Assembly: GCF_039543545.1 (NCBI RefSeq)
Contig: NZ_BAABJY010000001.1
Location: forward strand, 620,001-684,000
Direction of reading: 5' to 3'
Origin: Luteimonas vadosa
GTDB lineage: Bacteria; Pseudomonadota; Gammaproteobacteria; Xanthomonadales; Xanthomonadaceae
DNA: 64,000 nt
The translations under genes and the position numbers were made by a program. Positions 8,536 to 17,749 of the stretch are shown piece by piece (positions within the stretch are counted from its first letter, which is position 1; each line of letters begins with the position of its first letter). Below the pieces are notes generated by a model. It had not been told where the DNA came from and made no database searches. It saw only the letters and a list, made by a program, of their open reading frames with translations.

Positions 8536-10173
8536 CTATTCGCTCGCGGTGGTCGCCAGCTGCACGACCACGCTGCGACCGGCGGCGATGCCGGCTTCGC
8601 GGATCTGCTCGCGGGTCTGCTCGGCATCGGCGACGGTGGTCGCCGCGACGGGGGCGCCCCGTGCCCGCAGCGCGGCGGCCACCGCGTCGGTGCGCGACCG
8701 CGCGAGGCCGGGGTCCCCGCCTGCATGCCCGACCACGTCCAGCGCGCCGGCCTGCCAGCGGCGCAGGGCCCACGCGATGGCGTCGATGCGCGCGAGCTGC
8801 CGCGGCGTGAGCTCGGCGCTGTCGTCGGCGAAGCCGATCCGCGGCAGCGGCTGCAGTGCCGGCAGGACGCGCACCTGCAGCGGCCTGGCGGCGTCACGTC
8901 CCGCCGCGGCACTGGCCGTGGCCGCCGGGACGGCGTTGAGATCGCGTTCCAGCGCGTGCGCGGCGACCAGGTCCAGGCCCGCATCCGGCGCAAGCTGCCA
9001 ACGCGCGGCGCGTCCGCCGTCGAGGACTTCCAGGGTGCCGAAATGGCCCAGCGCGCGCTGGCGCATGGCGATCAGCGCGGCGTCGTGCGCCTCCCGGCTG
9101 GCCGCGTCGCGGGTGGCGGCCGTCTGCAGTTCGGCGACGCTGTTGCGCAGCTCGGACAGGGTGGATTGCTCGCGCTGCAGGCGCGCCATGTCGGCGGTGT
9201 GGACTTCCTGCAGCTGCACGGTGACGGGCCGGCCGAGCCGGTCCTCCAGGGTGCGCTCCAGCCGCGGCGCCAGGTCCGGCCGGCCCTCCGGCGTCAGCAG
9301 CACCGCGTCCACCTGGATGGTCTTGCCACCCGCGTCGACCCGCAGCGTGGTGATGCGGCCGCCGCCCTCGCGCGCGGCCGCCTCGAGCGTGCTGCGTACC
9401 GTGGACTGGGCCAGGGTGCGCGCGGCGATGTCGCGCAGGGCCAGGCCCAGCGGGATCGACAGCAACAGGAAGGCGCCGATGATCAGGCCGGCCTGAAACG
9501 CCGACTGCTTGGGCGTGTCGCCGGCGCCGAAGCCGTACCAGCGCGCCATGATCGTCACCGACAGCGCGATGGCCAGCAGGTTGGTCATGAACAGGAACGA
9601 GGCGCCCCCCGCGACCTGCCAGTTGCCGACCGCCAGGCCGTAACCCACCACCGCCAGCGGCGGCATCAATGCGGTGGCGATGGCGACGCCGACGATGGTC
9701 TCGCCCTTGCGGGTGATCGTTGCGTACGCACCGGCCAGTCCGGAGAAGATCGCCACCAGCAGGTCGAACAGCGTCGGTTCCGTGCGCGCGATGATCTCCG
9801 CGGTCGGTTCCTGCAGGGGGGACATCCAGACGATGGCGAAGCAGATCCCCACCGCGAGCACGACACCCACCGCCATGGTCCGCAGCGCCGAGCGCAAGGT
9901 GCGCAGCTCGAACGTGGCCAGCGCCATGCCCATCTCGACGATCGGCCCCATCAGCGGCGAGATCAGCATCGCGCCGATGATCACCGCGCCCGAGCCCTGC
10001 AGCAGGCCGAGCATCGCGATGCCCGCCGACATCAGGGTCATGAAGGCGTAGCGCGGCCCGAGCTCCCCGGCCTCGTCGACGTGCGCCAGCACCTCGGTGC
10101 GGTCGACGTTGGCGAACAGGTGCTCGCGTCGCCACTTGCGGGACCAGCGCCACCAGGCTTCCGTACGAGTCAT
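8536..10173 (-). CDS. DUF389 (TIGR00341) membrane protein with OmpA-like C-terminus
   Basis: 545 residues. The N-terminal about 260 residues carry the conserved DUF389 block: the SAGIAMLGLLQGSGAVIIGAM phrase (residues about 49-69), PLMGPIVEMGMAL, and ATALMPPLAVVGYGLA, spread over about six membrane segments. A coiled, soluble middle part follows. The last about 110 residues (IGFADDSAELTPRQLARID...LDVVGHAGG...ARSRTDAVAAAL) resemble an OmpA-like peptidoglycan-associated fold, which is unusual on a DUF389 protein. The biochemical function of the DUF389 family is not established. The gene stands alone. Confidence 0.82.
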   Translation of the reverse strand: MTRTEAWWRWSRKWRREHLFANVDRTEVLAHVDEAGELGPRYAFMTLMSAGIAMLGLLQGSGAVIIGAMLISPLMGPIVEMGMALATFELRTLRSALRTMAVGVVLAVGICFAIVWMSPLQEPTAEIIARTEPTLFDLLVAIFSGLAGAYATITRKGETIVGVAIATALMPPLAVVGYGLAVGNWQVAGGASFLFMTNLLAIALSVTIMARWYGFGAGDTPKQSAFQAGLIIGAFLLLSIPLGLALRDIAARTLAQSTVRSTLEAAAREGGGRITTLRVDAGGKTIQVDAVLLTPEGRPDLAPRLERTLEDRLGRPVTVQLQEVHTADMARLQREQSTLSELRNSVAELQTAATRDAASREAHDAALIAMRQRALGHFGTLEVLDGGRAARWQLAPDAGLDLVAAHALERDLNAVPAATASAAAGRDAARPLQVRVLPALQPLPRIGFADDSAELTPRQLARIDAIAWALRRWQAGALDVVGHAGGDPGLARSRTDAVAAALRARGAPVAATTVADAEQTREQIREAGIAAGRSVVVQLATTASE

Positions 10174-10368
10174 CCGGTCCGCCCGGGAGAAGATGGCTGG
10201 AAGCTTACCGGTTGTCGTGCACGGGAGTCAGCGTCCATCCCCCAACCGCGGGGGACGTGGCTCCCGTGGGGCCTGCAGCACGTGGCCTTCCGCCGCGACG
10301 TTGCGCGGCACCCGGGGACCGACTGGACCCGGGCTGGCGTCGACGCGCCCCCGCGTCGCGTGCGGGTG

Positions 10369-11259
10369 TCAGGTGTCGGCGTCGGTCGCCCACCCCTCGC
10401 CCGTGCCGCGGTGGTAGACCTTGTCGCCATCGAGCACGGTGCCGGCGGGAATCGATTCCTGCTCGGCCAGCCGCGCGTAGATCGGGGTGAAGTCGGGGCG
10501 GGTCGCTTCGATCAGCTGCTCGAAGCTGTCGATCACGAAGTAGGTCTTCTGGTAGGTGTCGATGCGGTAGCGCGTGCGCATGATGCGTTCGAGGTCGAAG
10601 CCGATGCGGTTGGGCGCGTCGGAGTCCAGGCAATGGATCGACTCGCCCTTGCTCGAGACGATGCCGCTGCCGTAGATGCGCAGCGCGCCGTGCTCGCGGA
10701 TCAGCCCGAACTCCACCGTGTACCAGTACAGGCGGGTCAGGTTCTGCAGCGCGTCGGCGCCGATGCCGTGCGCCTTGACCCCGCCCTGGCCGTAGGCCTG
10801 CATGTAGTCGCCGAAGACCGGGTTCATCAGCAGCGGCACGTGGCCGAACAGGTCGTGGAACAGGTCGGGTTCCTCGATATAGTCGATCTGGTCCGGCCGC
10901 CGGATCCACCAGGTCACCGGGAAGCGGCGGTTGGCGAGGTGGTCGAAGAAGTCCAGTTCCGGCAGCAACCCTTCCACGCCCATCAGCGTCCAGCCCGTGG
11001 CCGCTTCGAGCACTTCGTTGAGGTCGGAGAATTTCGGGATGCGATCCGGCGTCATGCCCATCGCGTCCTGCGCCTGCAGGAAGGCATCGCTGGCGCGCCC
11101 GTGCAGGATCTCGCGCTGCCGCGCGTACAGCGTGGTCCAGGTGGCGTGGTCGTCGTCGCTGTAGTCGTCCCAGGGTTGCTCGACGATGCCGGTGGCGTAG
11201 ACCGGGACCTTGCCCTTGTCGGTCTGCAGGTTCTCGACGCGGCGCGGCGTGGTGGACAT
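10369..11259 (-). CDS. phhA: phenylalanine 4-monooxygenase
   Basis: A pterin- and iron-dependent aromatic hydroxylase that makes tyrosine from phenylalanine, the first step of phenylalanine degradation. It is 296 residues from the ATG chosen at 11259, as expected for the bacterial single-domain enzyme. Iron ligands are visible: two histidines in PDLFHDLFGHVPLL and the glutamate in WYTVEFGL. An upstream in-frame extension to 11340 reads into the likely control region and is not favoured. It is divergent from an Lrp/AsnC regulator, the usual arrangement for Lrp-family control of this gene in Xanthomonadaceae. Confidence 0.95.
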   Translation of the reverse strand: MSTTPRRVENLQTDKGKVPVYATGIVEQPWDDYSDDDHATWTTLYARQREILHGRASDAFLQAQDAMGMTPDRIPKFSDLNEVLEAATGWTLMGVEGLLPELDFFDHLANRRFPVTWWIRRPDQIDYIEEPDLFHDLFGHVPLLMNPVFGDYMQAYGQGGVKAHGIGADALQNLTRLYWYTVEFGLIREHGALRIYGSGIVSSKGESIHCLDSDAPNRIGFDLERIMRTRYRIDTYQKTYFVIDSFEQLIEATRPDFTPIYARLAEQESIPAGTVLDGDKVYHRGTGEGWATDADT

Positions 11260-11387
11260 GGCAGGGCTCCTGGACGTGGGTGGACGGTCGGGATCGACCA
11301 CCGCTTGCGGATTGCGACGTGCGGATTGCGAAGCCTCCACCGCCCCGGGGCGGGTGCAAGGCCGCTTTCAGGGTATCGTCCCTTGCC

Positions 11388-11402
11388 TGCAAATGGGTTG
11401 CA
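11388..11402. promoter_or_regulatory. dyad TGCAA-5-TTGCA between phhA and the Lrp-type gene
   Basis: A 15-bp dyad with arms TGCAA and TTGCA around ATGGG, 65 nt before the regulator start and about 130 nt from phhA. Size and symmetry suit an Lrp/AsnC half-site pair. That it is bound by the adjacent regulator is inference. Confidence 0.4.
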
Positions 11403-11466
11403 AAGTTGCGGCGATGGTGGGAATTCGCGCAATATCGAAGCGTCATCCGGCAGGAGCGCACAACAT

Positions 11467-11943
11467 ATGACCACAGCACCCGAGCTGGACCGCATCGACC
11501 TGCACATCCTTGCCGAACTGCAGCGCGCCGGCCGGCAAAGCAACGCCGATCTCGCCGAGCGGGTGCACCTGTCGCCGTCGGCCTGCCTGCGCCGGGTGCA
11601 GCGGCTGGAACGCGAAGGCGTGATCGCCGGCTACCGCGCCGAGGTCGATGCCGAACGCGTCGGCCTGGGCTTGCAGGCCTTCGTGCGCGTGCAGCTCAAC
11701 CACCACGACGCCGCCTCGGTCGCCGCCTTCGCCGAATTCGTCGGGCACTGGGACGAGGTCGTCGCCTGCCACGCCCTGACCGGCGACATGGACTACCTGC
11801 TGCAGGTCGCCGTGCGCGACCTGGACCACTTTTCCCGCTTCCTGCTCGACCGCCTGCTCACGCAGGCGGGGGTGGCCGACGTCAATTCAAGCTTCGTGCT
11901 GCGCACGGTCAAGGCATTCCGCGGGTTGCCGGTGGCGCAGTAA
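11467..11943 (+). CDS. Lrp/AsnC family transcriptional regulator
   Basis: A 158-residue DNA-binding regulator. The N-terminal winged helix-turn-helix (about residues 6-60) contains the family signature LDRIDLHILAELQ...SNADLAERVHLSPSACLRRVQRLEREGVI. The C-terminal RAM/AsnC ligand-binding domain contains the GDMDYLLQVAVRDLDHF segment. It is divergent from phhA, which it most likely activates in response to an aromatic amino acid. A dyad at 11388-11402 in the shared control region is a candidate operator. It could be named PhhR-like by position, but true PhhR belongs to another family. Confidence 0.93.
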   Translation: MTTAPELDRIDLHILAELQRAGRQSNADLAERVHLSPSACLRRVQRLEREGVIAGYRAEVDAERVGLGLQAFVRVQLNHHDAASVAAFAEFVGHWDEVVACHALTGDMDYLLQVAVRDLDHFSRFLLDRLLTQAGVADVNSSFVLRTVKAFRGLPVAQ

Positions 11944-12051
11944 GGCGTGCCGCCGGCGCCAACTCATCCCCGCCCCGGACGGGCGCAGTCGAGACCTCGG
12001 GGCAAGGACAGGCTATAAAGCGCGACCTGCGACGCAAGGACGAACGCCTGG

Positions 12052-13083
12052 ATGACGCTGCTCGCGCCCCCCAAACGCCACCTCTGGGTCTGGTTCCTCT
12101 GGCTGGCGGGCTTCTATTCGACCTGGGCTTGGCTGGTGTTCGGGCAAGGGCATTGGGACGAGGCGAAGGCGCACTGGCCGATCGCGCTGGCGATGGCCTT
12201 CGGCAGCTACATCGCCGGCTCCACGCCGATGGGCGGGGGCACGGTGGGCTTCCCGATCCTGGTGCTGGCCTTCGACATGCCGGCCACGCTCGGGCGCGAC
12301 TTCAGCTTCGCGGTGCAATCCATCGGCATGGTCAGCGCCAGCATCTTCATCCTTGCGCGCCGGCAACCCTTGGCGTGGTCGATGCTCAAGGGCGCGTTGT
12401 GGGGCAGCGCGATCGGCACGCCGCTGGGCATCCTGTTCATCGCGCCGTTGATCCCCGAGCTGTGGATCAAGCTGGTGTTCGCGGTGGTCTGGGCGAGCTT
12501 CGGCGTGCTGCACCTGTACCGCATCGACGAGATCGCCGGACACACCGGCATGACCGAGTTCGACGAACGCTGGGATTTCCGCGTCGGGCTGGCGATCGGC
12601 GTCGGCGCCGGCGCGACGGTCGCCGCCGTGACCGGCGTCGGTATCGACATGGTGCTGTACGCGGCCTTGGTGCTGCTGTGCCGCGCGGACCTGAAGATCG
12701 CCATCCCCACGTCGGTGGTGATCATGGCGGCCACCTCGCTGATGGGGATCGCGCTCAAGCTCGGGCTGACCGGCGTGCAGCCGGGCGTGTTCGGCAACTG
12801 GCTGGCGGCGGCGCCGGTGGTGGCGCTGGGCGCGCCGCTGGGCGTGCTGGTGGTGGCGCTGGTCGGGCGGCGGCCGACGCTGCTGTTCGTGGCGGTGCTG
12901 TGCGTCGGCCAGTTCGCCTGGACGTGCTTCGTCGAATGGGACGTGCTGGGCTACGCCGGCCTGGCGCTGGCGATCGCCGCGGTGGCGGCGTGCCTGTATG
13001 CCCTGGAGCGGCTGCGCCGGTGGGGCGGGGTGCTGGTGGCCGAAGCGCAGCGCAAGCGGAACGGCGGCGCGCCCGGGCGCTGA
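12052..13083 (+). CDS. TauE/SafE-family anion transporter
   Basis: A 343-residue integral membrane protein with about eight hydrophobic segments, of the TauE/SafE (formerly DUF81) sulfite/sulfoacetate exporter family. The segment GSYIAGSTPMGGGTVGFPILVL (about residues 49-70, in pieces) and the second internal repeat GVGAGATVAAVTGVGIDMVLY match the family's two-fold GxGGG-type repeat. The substrate is inferred to be a small sulfur-containing or organic anion. It ends 9 nt from the convergent M28 peptidase gene. Confidence 0.85.
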   Translation: MTLLAPPKRHLWVWFLWLAGFYSTWAWLVFGQGHWDEAKAHWPIALAMAFGSYIAGSTPMGGGTVGFPILVLAFDMPATLGRDFSFAVQSIGMVSASIFILARRQPLAWSMLKGALWGSAIGTPLGILFIAPLIPELWIKLVFAVVWASFGVLHLYRIDEIAGHTGMTEFDERWDFRVGLAIGVGAGATVAAVTGVGIDMVLYAALVLLCRADLKIAIPTSVVIMAATSLMGIALKLGLTGVQPGVFGNWLAAAPVVALGAPLGVLVVALVGRRPTLLFVAVLCVGQFAWTCFVEWDVLGYAGLALAIAAVAACLYALERLRRWGGVLVAEAQRKRNGGAPGR

Positions 13084-13092
13084 GCGACCGGT

Positions 13093-14817
13093 CTATTCGG
13101 GCGCGGCTGCGGTTGGCGGGTTCGGCCCGGCCGCGGGCGCGCGCCCGAACCGCTCTCCGAAGAAGTCGCCCTTGTTCCACGTCGGGCGCTGGTCTGCGTC
13201 GCCGACCAGCTGCCCGATGCGGGCATTGAGCCGGGCCAGGCGCGCGGCGTCGCCGTAATGGATGGGCTGGTCGGCGTCGTCGCAGGGCTGGTGGTAGCAG
13301 TTGCGCAGGAAGTAGGTCAGCGCGACCTTGGGCTTGCGCTGCTTGTCGGCCGGGACCACGCCGCCGTCCAGGTACACCGCCGGGATGCCGGCGCGCACGA
13401 AGGAATACTGGTCGCTGCGCACGAACACGACTTCCTCCGGGAACGGATCCGGCGACAACGCCACGCCGACCTCCTTGGCCGCCGCCTCGACCACGCCCTG
13501 CAGCGAGGAATGCTCGATGCCGATCGGCACCACGTCGGTGCTCGGCGCGGTCATCACCGGCATGTCCATGTTGATGTTGGCGACCAGCGAGTCCTTGGGC
13601 ACGGTCGGCCGCTGCGCGAACCAGGTCGATCCCAGCAACCCCTTTTCCTCGGCGGTCAGGGCCACGAACAGCATCGAGCGCCGCGGCTTGGCCGCCGCCT
13701 GCTGCAGCTGGTGCGCCGCCTCGAGCATGATCGCCACGCCCAGCGCGTTGTCGAACGCGCCGTTGTAGATGCGGTCGTCCTGCCCGCGGTCGTCCTTCAC
13801 CGGCTTGCCGATGCCCAGGTGGTCCAGGTGCGCGGTGTAGACGACGTGCTCGGCGCGCAGGTCGGGATCGCTGCCGGGGATGCGGCCGACCACGTTGCGC
13901 GACTCGATCTGTTCGAGTTTCGACTTGCCGGAGATGAGTACGGTGCCGGGCAGGTCGAAGCCCTTGAGCTTGCCGGCCGCCGCGGCGTCGAACAGTTGCG
14001 CGGACGACTGGTCGCCGCCGACGAACAGCGCGTCGGCCGCCGCGGCGCTGACCCGTGCGGCGCCGCGTAGCTGCGGGAAGCTGTCGATCGCGGTGCCGTC
14101 GTCGTCGCGCAGGCGCATGGTGGGCCGCGCCCAGTTCGCCGCACCGCGCGCCCAGGGCGAGCGTGCCTCTTCCTCGGCGGTGTTGACGAAGACCACGCCG
14201 ATCGCGCCGCGCTCCACCAGGTTGCGCAGCTTCTCGCGGCTGGAGGAATGGAACGCGCGCCGGTCGTTGTCGAAGCGCTCCGGCGCGCCGCCGAAGACCA
14301 CCGCGATCTTGCCCGCCAGGTCGAGCCCGGCGAAATCGTCGTGGTCCAGTTCCGGCGCGTGCACGGCCTGGCCGACGAACACCGCCGGCGCCTCGACCAG
14401 GAACTCCGGCGTGTTGAAGTTGGACGACGGCAGGAACTCCTTCTCGAACGCCAGCGGGATCACCCTGCCACCGCGCTTGACCACGAACTGCGCGCCATCG
14501 GCGAGCAGGGTCGCCTTGAGCAGGGGCACGTGCTGGAAATACGTTTCCGAGTCGCCGGCCGGCTGCAGCCCGAGTTCGTCGTAACGGCGGGCGAGGTAGC
14601 CCGAGGCGAGTTCGTAGCCCGGGGTGCCGGTTTCCCGGCCTTCCATGCGGTCGTCGGCGAGGTAGCGCAGGTCCGCCTCGATGCGCCGCGCGGCGGGGTC
14701 GTCCGCCCATGGCTTGGCGTCGGCGCCATCCCCGGAACCGGGCGCCGTGGCGGGGGTCGCTTCCTGCTGGCAGGCGGCCGACAACAACAGGACCAGGGCG
14801 GTGGCGATCAGTCGCAT
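13093..14817 (-). CDS. secreted M28-family metallopeptidase lipoprotein
   Basis: A 574-residue zinc aminopeptidase-type enzyme. The ATG at 14817 begins a signal sequence ending in the lipobox-like LLSAAC, so the protein is probably lipid-anchored in the envelope. A protease-associated (PA) domain occupies roughly residues 130-270. The M28 domain follows with metal and catalytic residues in YTAHLDHLG, YNGAFDNALGVA, LTAEEKGLLGS and NINMDMPVM, and a late CYHQPCDD segment supplying the last histidine. It probably releases N-terminal amino acids from extracellular or periplasmic peptides. Confidence 0.93.
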   Translation of the reverse strand: MRLIATALVLLLSAACQQEATPATAPGSGDGADAKPWADDPAARRIEADLRYLADDRMEGRETGTPGYELASGYLARRYDELGLQPAGDSETYFQHVPLLKATLLADGAQFVVKRGGRVIPLAFEKEFLPSSNFNTPEFLVEAPAVFVGQAVHAPELDHDDFAGLDLAGKIAVVFGGAPERFDNDRRAFHSSSREKLRNLVERGAIGVVFVNTAEEEARSPWARGAANWARPTMRLRDDDGTAIDSFPQLRGAARVSAAAADALFVGGDQSSAQLFDAAAAGKLKGFDLPGTVLISGKSKLEQIESRNVVGRIPGSDPDLRAEHVVYTAHLDHLGIGKPVKDDRGQDDRIYNGAFDNALGVAIMLEAAHQLQQAAAKPRRSMLFVALTAEEKGLLGSTWFAQRPTVPKDSLVANINMDMPVMTAPSTDVVPIGIEHSSLQGVVEAAAKEVGVALSPDPFPEEVVFVRSDQYSFVRAGIPAVYLDGGVVPADKQRKPKVALTYFLRNCYHQPCDDADQPIHYGDAARLARLNARIGQLVGDADQRPTWNKGDFFGERFGRAPAAGPNPPTAAAPE

Positions 14818-14963
14818 GGACGGGGTTCCAGGGGCAGGGGGAGGGCACGATGGCAAGGCATCGGCCGAGGCTGTCGACGCTAGCACCTCGGCCCGCATCC
14901 GCCAAACCGCCCGTCGTATGCTGCGGCCCCCGGGCGCGCGACGCCGGCAGGAGGCAGGAAGGC

Positions 14964-15605
14964 ATGCACGCACCCACCGCTCCGTCCATCGCGGGCCCCC
15001 CGTCTCGAGTGGAAAGGCTGTTCCTGCCGACGGTCGTGGTCCTGGCGCTGCTCGCCTCGTGGTTCATCGCCCGGGACCGCCTGACCTGGCTGCTGGAAAC
15101 GGTGTGCGTGATCGCCGCCCTGCCGATGATCGCCGCGACCTGGCCGCGGTTCCCGCTGACCCGGCTGCTGTGCTGGCTGCTGGCGGCGCATGCGCTGGTC
15201 CTGGTGTACGGCGGCGCCTACACCTATGCCGAGACCCCGCTCGGGTTCTGGCTGCGCGACGCGCTGGGTTTCGAGCGCAATCCTTGGGATCGCGTCGGCC
15301 ACTTCATGCAGGGGTTCTCGCCGGCAATCCTGGCGCGCGAGCTGCTGCTGCGGCTGACCCCGCTGCGCCGCGGCGGCTGGCTGGCCTACCTGGTGCTCGC
15401 CGCTTGCCTGAGCTTCAGCGCACTGTTCGAACTGATCGAATGGTGGAGCGCGCTGGCCTTCGGCGCCGATGCCGACGCCTTCCTCGCCACACAGGGCGAC
15501 GTGTGGGACACGCAGTGGGACATGTTCCTGTGCCTGGTGGGCGCGATCGCGTCGCTGCTGCTGTGGTCGCGGTTGCACGACCGGCAGCTGGGCCTGGCGC
15601 GCTGA
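14964..15605 (+). CDS. DUF2238 (YjdF-type) membrane protein
   Basis: A 213-residue membrane protein with six or so hydrophobic segments. It matches DUF2238/YjdF proteins by the conserved YGGAYTYAETPLGFW, NPWDRVGHFMQGF and ALFELIEWW phrases and by the C-terminal DTQWDMFLCLVGA. The ATG at 14964 is preceded by GAGGCAGGAAGG. Function is not established. It is divergent from the M28 peptidase gene. Confidence 0.87.
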   Translation: MHAPTAPSIAGPPSRVERLFLPTVVVLALLASWFIARDRLTWLLETVCVIAALPMIAATWPRFPLTRLLCWLLAAHALVLVYGGAYTYAETPLGFWLRDALGFERNPWDRVGHFMQGFSPAILARELLLRLTPLRRGGWLAYLVLAACLSFSALFELIEWWSALAFGADADAFLATQGDVWDTQWDMFLCLVGAIASLLLWSRLHDRQLGLAR

Positions 15606-15629
15606 CGCCGATCGCGGCGAACGGCCGCG

Positions 15630-16415
15630 TCAGTCGTCGTCGCGGCGCTCGCGCGTGAACCGCAGCACCACGCCCTGGTCGCGATCCCCCGGGCGCTGCC
15701 ACAACACGGGAACGTCGTCCGGGCGCGGCGGCTCGAACTGCGCGCGCTCCGCGGCCGCCGCCTCGGCCTCGGCTTCCTCCTCCAGCTCCCAGCTGTATTT
15801 CCGGCGCGGCGCCTGCGGGTCGCTGCGCCGGAACACGAACGCCGACACCACGCCGGCAACCGCACCCCCCAGGTGGGACTGCCAGGACACGCCCGGTTCC
15901 TGCGGCAGCACGGTCAACAACATGCCGCCGTAGAGGAAGAAGGCGATCATGCCCGCCGCGATCGCGGGGCGGTCGCGGCGCAGCAGGCCCAGGCTGAAGA
16001 CCAGGAACATCAAGCCGTGGGTCAGGCCGCTGGCGCCGAGGTGGTGGCTGCCCGACTCGCCGAGCAGCCAGGCACCCAGTCCGGAACCGATCCACAGCAG
16101 GGGCACCGAGCGCAGCGTTGCGCGCGGGTAGACGCCGCCGGCCAGCGTGCCCAACAACAACACGGAGGCGCCGTTGGCGACCAGGTGCGCCGGCGAGCCG
16201 TGCAGCAAGGGTGCGGTCAGCACGCCCACCAGGCCGCGCGCGGCGCCGGGGGCCACCGCGAAGGGACGCCAGTCGAAGGCGCCCTGCGCCAGGAACATCA
16301 CCAGCAGCAGCGCGCCGAAGGCGAGGCTGGCGGCCAGGGCCGTGCGCAGCCGGCGCAGGTCGGCCTTGCGCTGCGCTTCCGGGTCGAGCGGGGATTCGGT
16401 GTGGGGCAGGTCCAT
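15630..16415 (-). CDS. rhomboid-family intramembrane serine protease
   Basis: A 261-residue protein with about six membrane segments and a charged cytoplasmic tail rich in Glu and Ala. The catalytic serine lies in GASGLTHGLMF and the partner histidine in SWQSHLGGAVAG, the usual rhomboid Ser-His dyad. The HGSPAHLVANGASVLLLGTLAGGVYP segment, read in pieces, corresponds to the H..N segment of rhomboids. The start at 16415 is preceded by TAGGAGCG. It cleaves membrane-spanning substrates, which cannot be named here. It is divergent from the RlmI-type gene. Confidence 0.92.
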   Translation of the reverse strand: MDLPHTESPLDPEAQRKADLRRLRTALAASLAFGALLLVMFLAQGAFDWRPFAVAPGAARGLVGVLTAPLLHGSPAHLVANGASVLLLGTLAGGVYPRATLRSVPLLWIGSGLGAWLLGESGSHHLGASGLTHGLMFLVFSLGLLRRDRPAIAAGMIAFFLYGGMLLTVLPQEPGVSWQSHLGGAVAGVVSAFVFRRSDPQAPRRKYSWELEEEAEAEAAAAERAQFEPPRPDDVPVLWQRPGDRDQGVVLRFTRERRDDD

Positions 16416-16536
16416 CGCTCCTACATGGCGCCCGCGGCGCGTGTTGCAAGGCAGGCCGGCGCCCGCGCGTCCAGGCCGCCAGCACGGCCGCGGTTGCCCG
16501 CCCGGAACGCCGGTGGCGCGACGATAGAATGCGCGC

Positions 16537-17721
16537 ATGGACCAACCCCCCCAGATCGTGCGCCTCAAGCATCCCTGGCGATCGAGCCATCCGTGGATCT
16601 TCCAGCGCCTGGTCGAGAAGCCCGATGACCGGCCCCGGCCCGGCAGCGTGGTCGAGGTGCGGGGCGAGGACGATGCCTGGATCGGCCGCGGCTTCTACAA
16701 CGGCCATGCGCGCGTCGCGCTGCGCCTGCTGGAGACCGACCCGGAGGTCGCCGTCGACGCGGCCTGGTTCGCGCGCAAGATCGCCGACGCGGTGCGCCTG
16801 CGCCGCGACATCCTGCGCCTCGACGAGGCCACCGACGCCTGGCGGGTGGTGCACAGCGAGGGCGACGGGCTCAGCGGCCTGGTGGTCGACCGTTACGCAG
16901 ACCTGCTGGTGGTGGAGTTCTTCAGCGCCGGCATGCACCGGCACCGCGAGTGGATCTTCGACGCCCTGCGCGCGCAGTTCCCCGGCTGCCGCTTCCACGC
17001 CTTCGCCGACCGGCACGTGCAGAAGCAGGAGAGCTTCGATTGCCGGCCGTTCAACAGCGAGGGCGTCGAACCCGTCGCGCCGGTGGTCATCCACGAGCAC
17101 GGCGTGCGCTTCCGCGCCGACCCGGCCGCGGCGCACAAGACCGGGTTCTTCACCGACCAGCGCGACAACCGCGAGTGGCTGTCGCGGCTGTGCGCCGGGC
17201 AGCGGGTGCTCGACCTGTGCTGCAACACCGGCGGGTTCGGCATCCATGCGGCGGCGCGCGGCGCGAAGTCGGTCCTGGGCGTGGACATCGATGCCGACGT
17301 GCTCGGGATCGCGCGCGCCAACGCCGAGCTCAACGACGTCGACGTGGCCTTCGAACAGGCCGAGGTCCACGCCTGGCTGCGCGATGCCGCGGCGCGCGGG
17401 GAGACCTACGACGTGGTCGTGCTCGACCCGGCCAAGATGACCCGGGCGCGCGAGAAGGTCGTGCCGGCCTTGAAGAAATACCTGGAGCTCAACCGCCTCG
17501 CGCTGGCGATGGTGGCGCCGGGCGGCCTGTTCGCGACGTTCTCCTGCACCGGGCTGGTGACCGAGGAGCAGTTCCTCGACACGCTGCGGCGCGCGGCCTA
17601 CCAGGCCAATCGCACGCTGCAGGTCATCCGCGTCGCCGGTGCCGGGCCGGACCATCCCTTCCACGCCCACGTGCACGAGCCGCGCTACCTCAAGGCGGTG
17701 TTCTGCCGGGTGCTGGACTGA
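16537..17721 (+). CDS. rlmI: class I rRNA methyltransferase with PUA domain, RlmI type
   Basis: 394 residues. An N-terminal PUA-like domain (about residues 5-80) is followed by a linker and a Rossmann SAM-dependent methyltransferase. The SAM site is DLCCNTGGFGIHAAARGA; the catalytic-cysteine region is ATFSCTGLVTEEQF and the acidic motif is VVLDPAKMTR. In E. coli RlmI makes m5C1962 in 23S rRNA. Orthology is likely but could be to the related RlmK half or a different member of the family. It is convergent with the GFA gene 28 nt away. Confidence 0.88.
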   Translation: MDQPPQIVRLKHPWRSSHPWIFQRLVEKPDDRPRPGSVVEVRGEDDAWIGRGFYNGHARVALRLLETDPEVAVDAAWFARKIADAVRLRRDILRLDEATDAWRVVHSEGDGLSGLVVDRYADLLVVEFFSAGMHRHREWIFDALRAQFPGCRFHAFADRHVQKQESFDCRPFNSEGVEPVAPVVIHEHGVRFRADPAAAHKTGFFTDQRDNREWLSRLCAGQRVLDLCCNTGGFGIHAAARGAKSVLGVDIDADVLGIARANAELNDVDVAFEQAEVHAWLRDAAARGETYDVVVLDPAKMTRAREKVVPALKKYLELNRLALAMVAPGGLFATFSCTGLVTEEQFLDTLRRAAYQANRTLQVIRVAGAGPDHPFHAHVHEPRYLKAVFCRVLD

Positions 17722-17749
17722 GTCCCGGCGGGCGCAAGCAGCGCGCGCC

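Noticed and set aside
7411..11943. Very long plus-strand open frame (1510 codons) through fbp, DUF389 and phhA
   Set aside because: It is antisense to three well-supported genes for most of its length; only its last 158 codons are real (Lrp-type regulator). High GC removes stop codons from the antisense frame.
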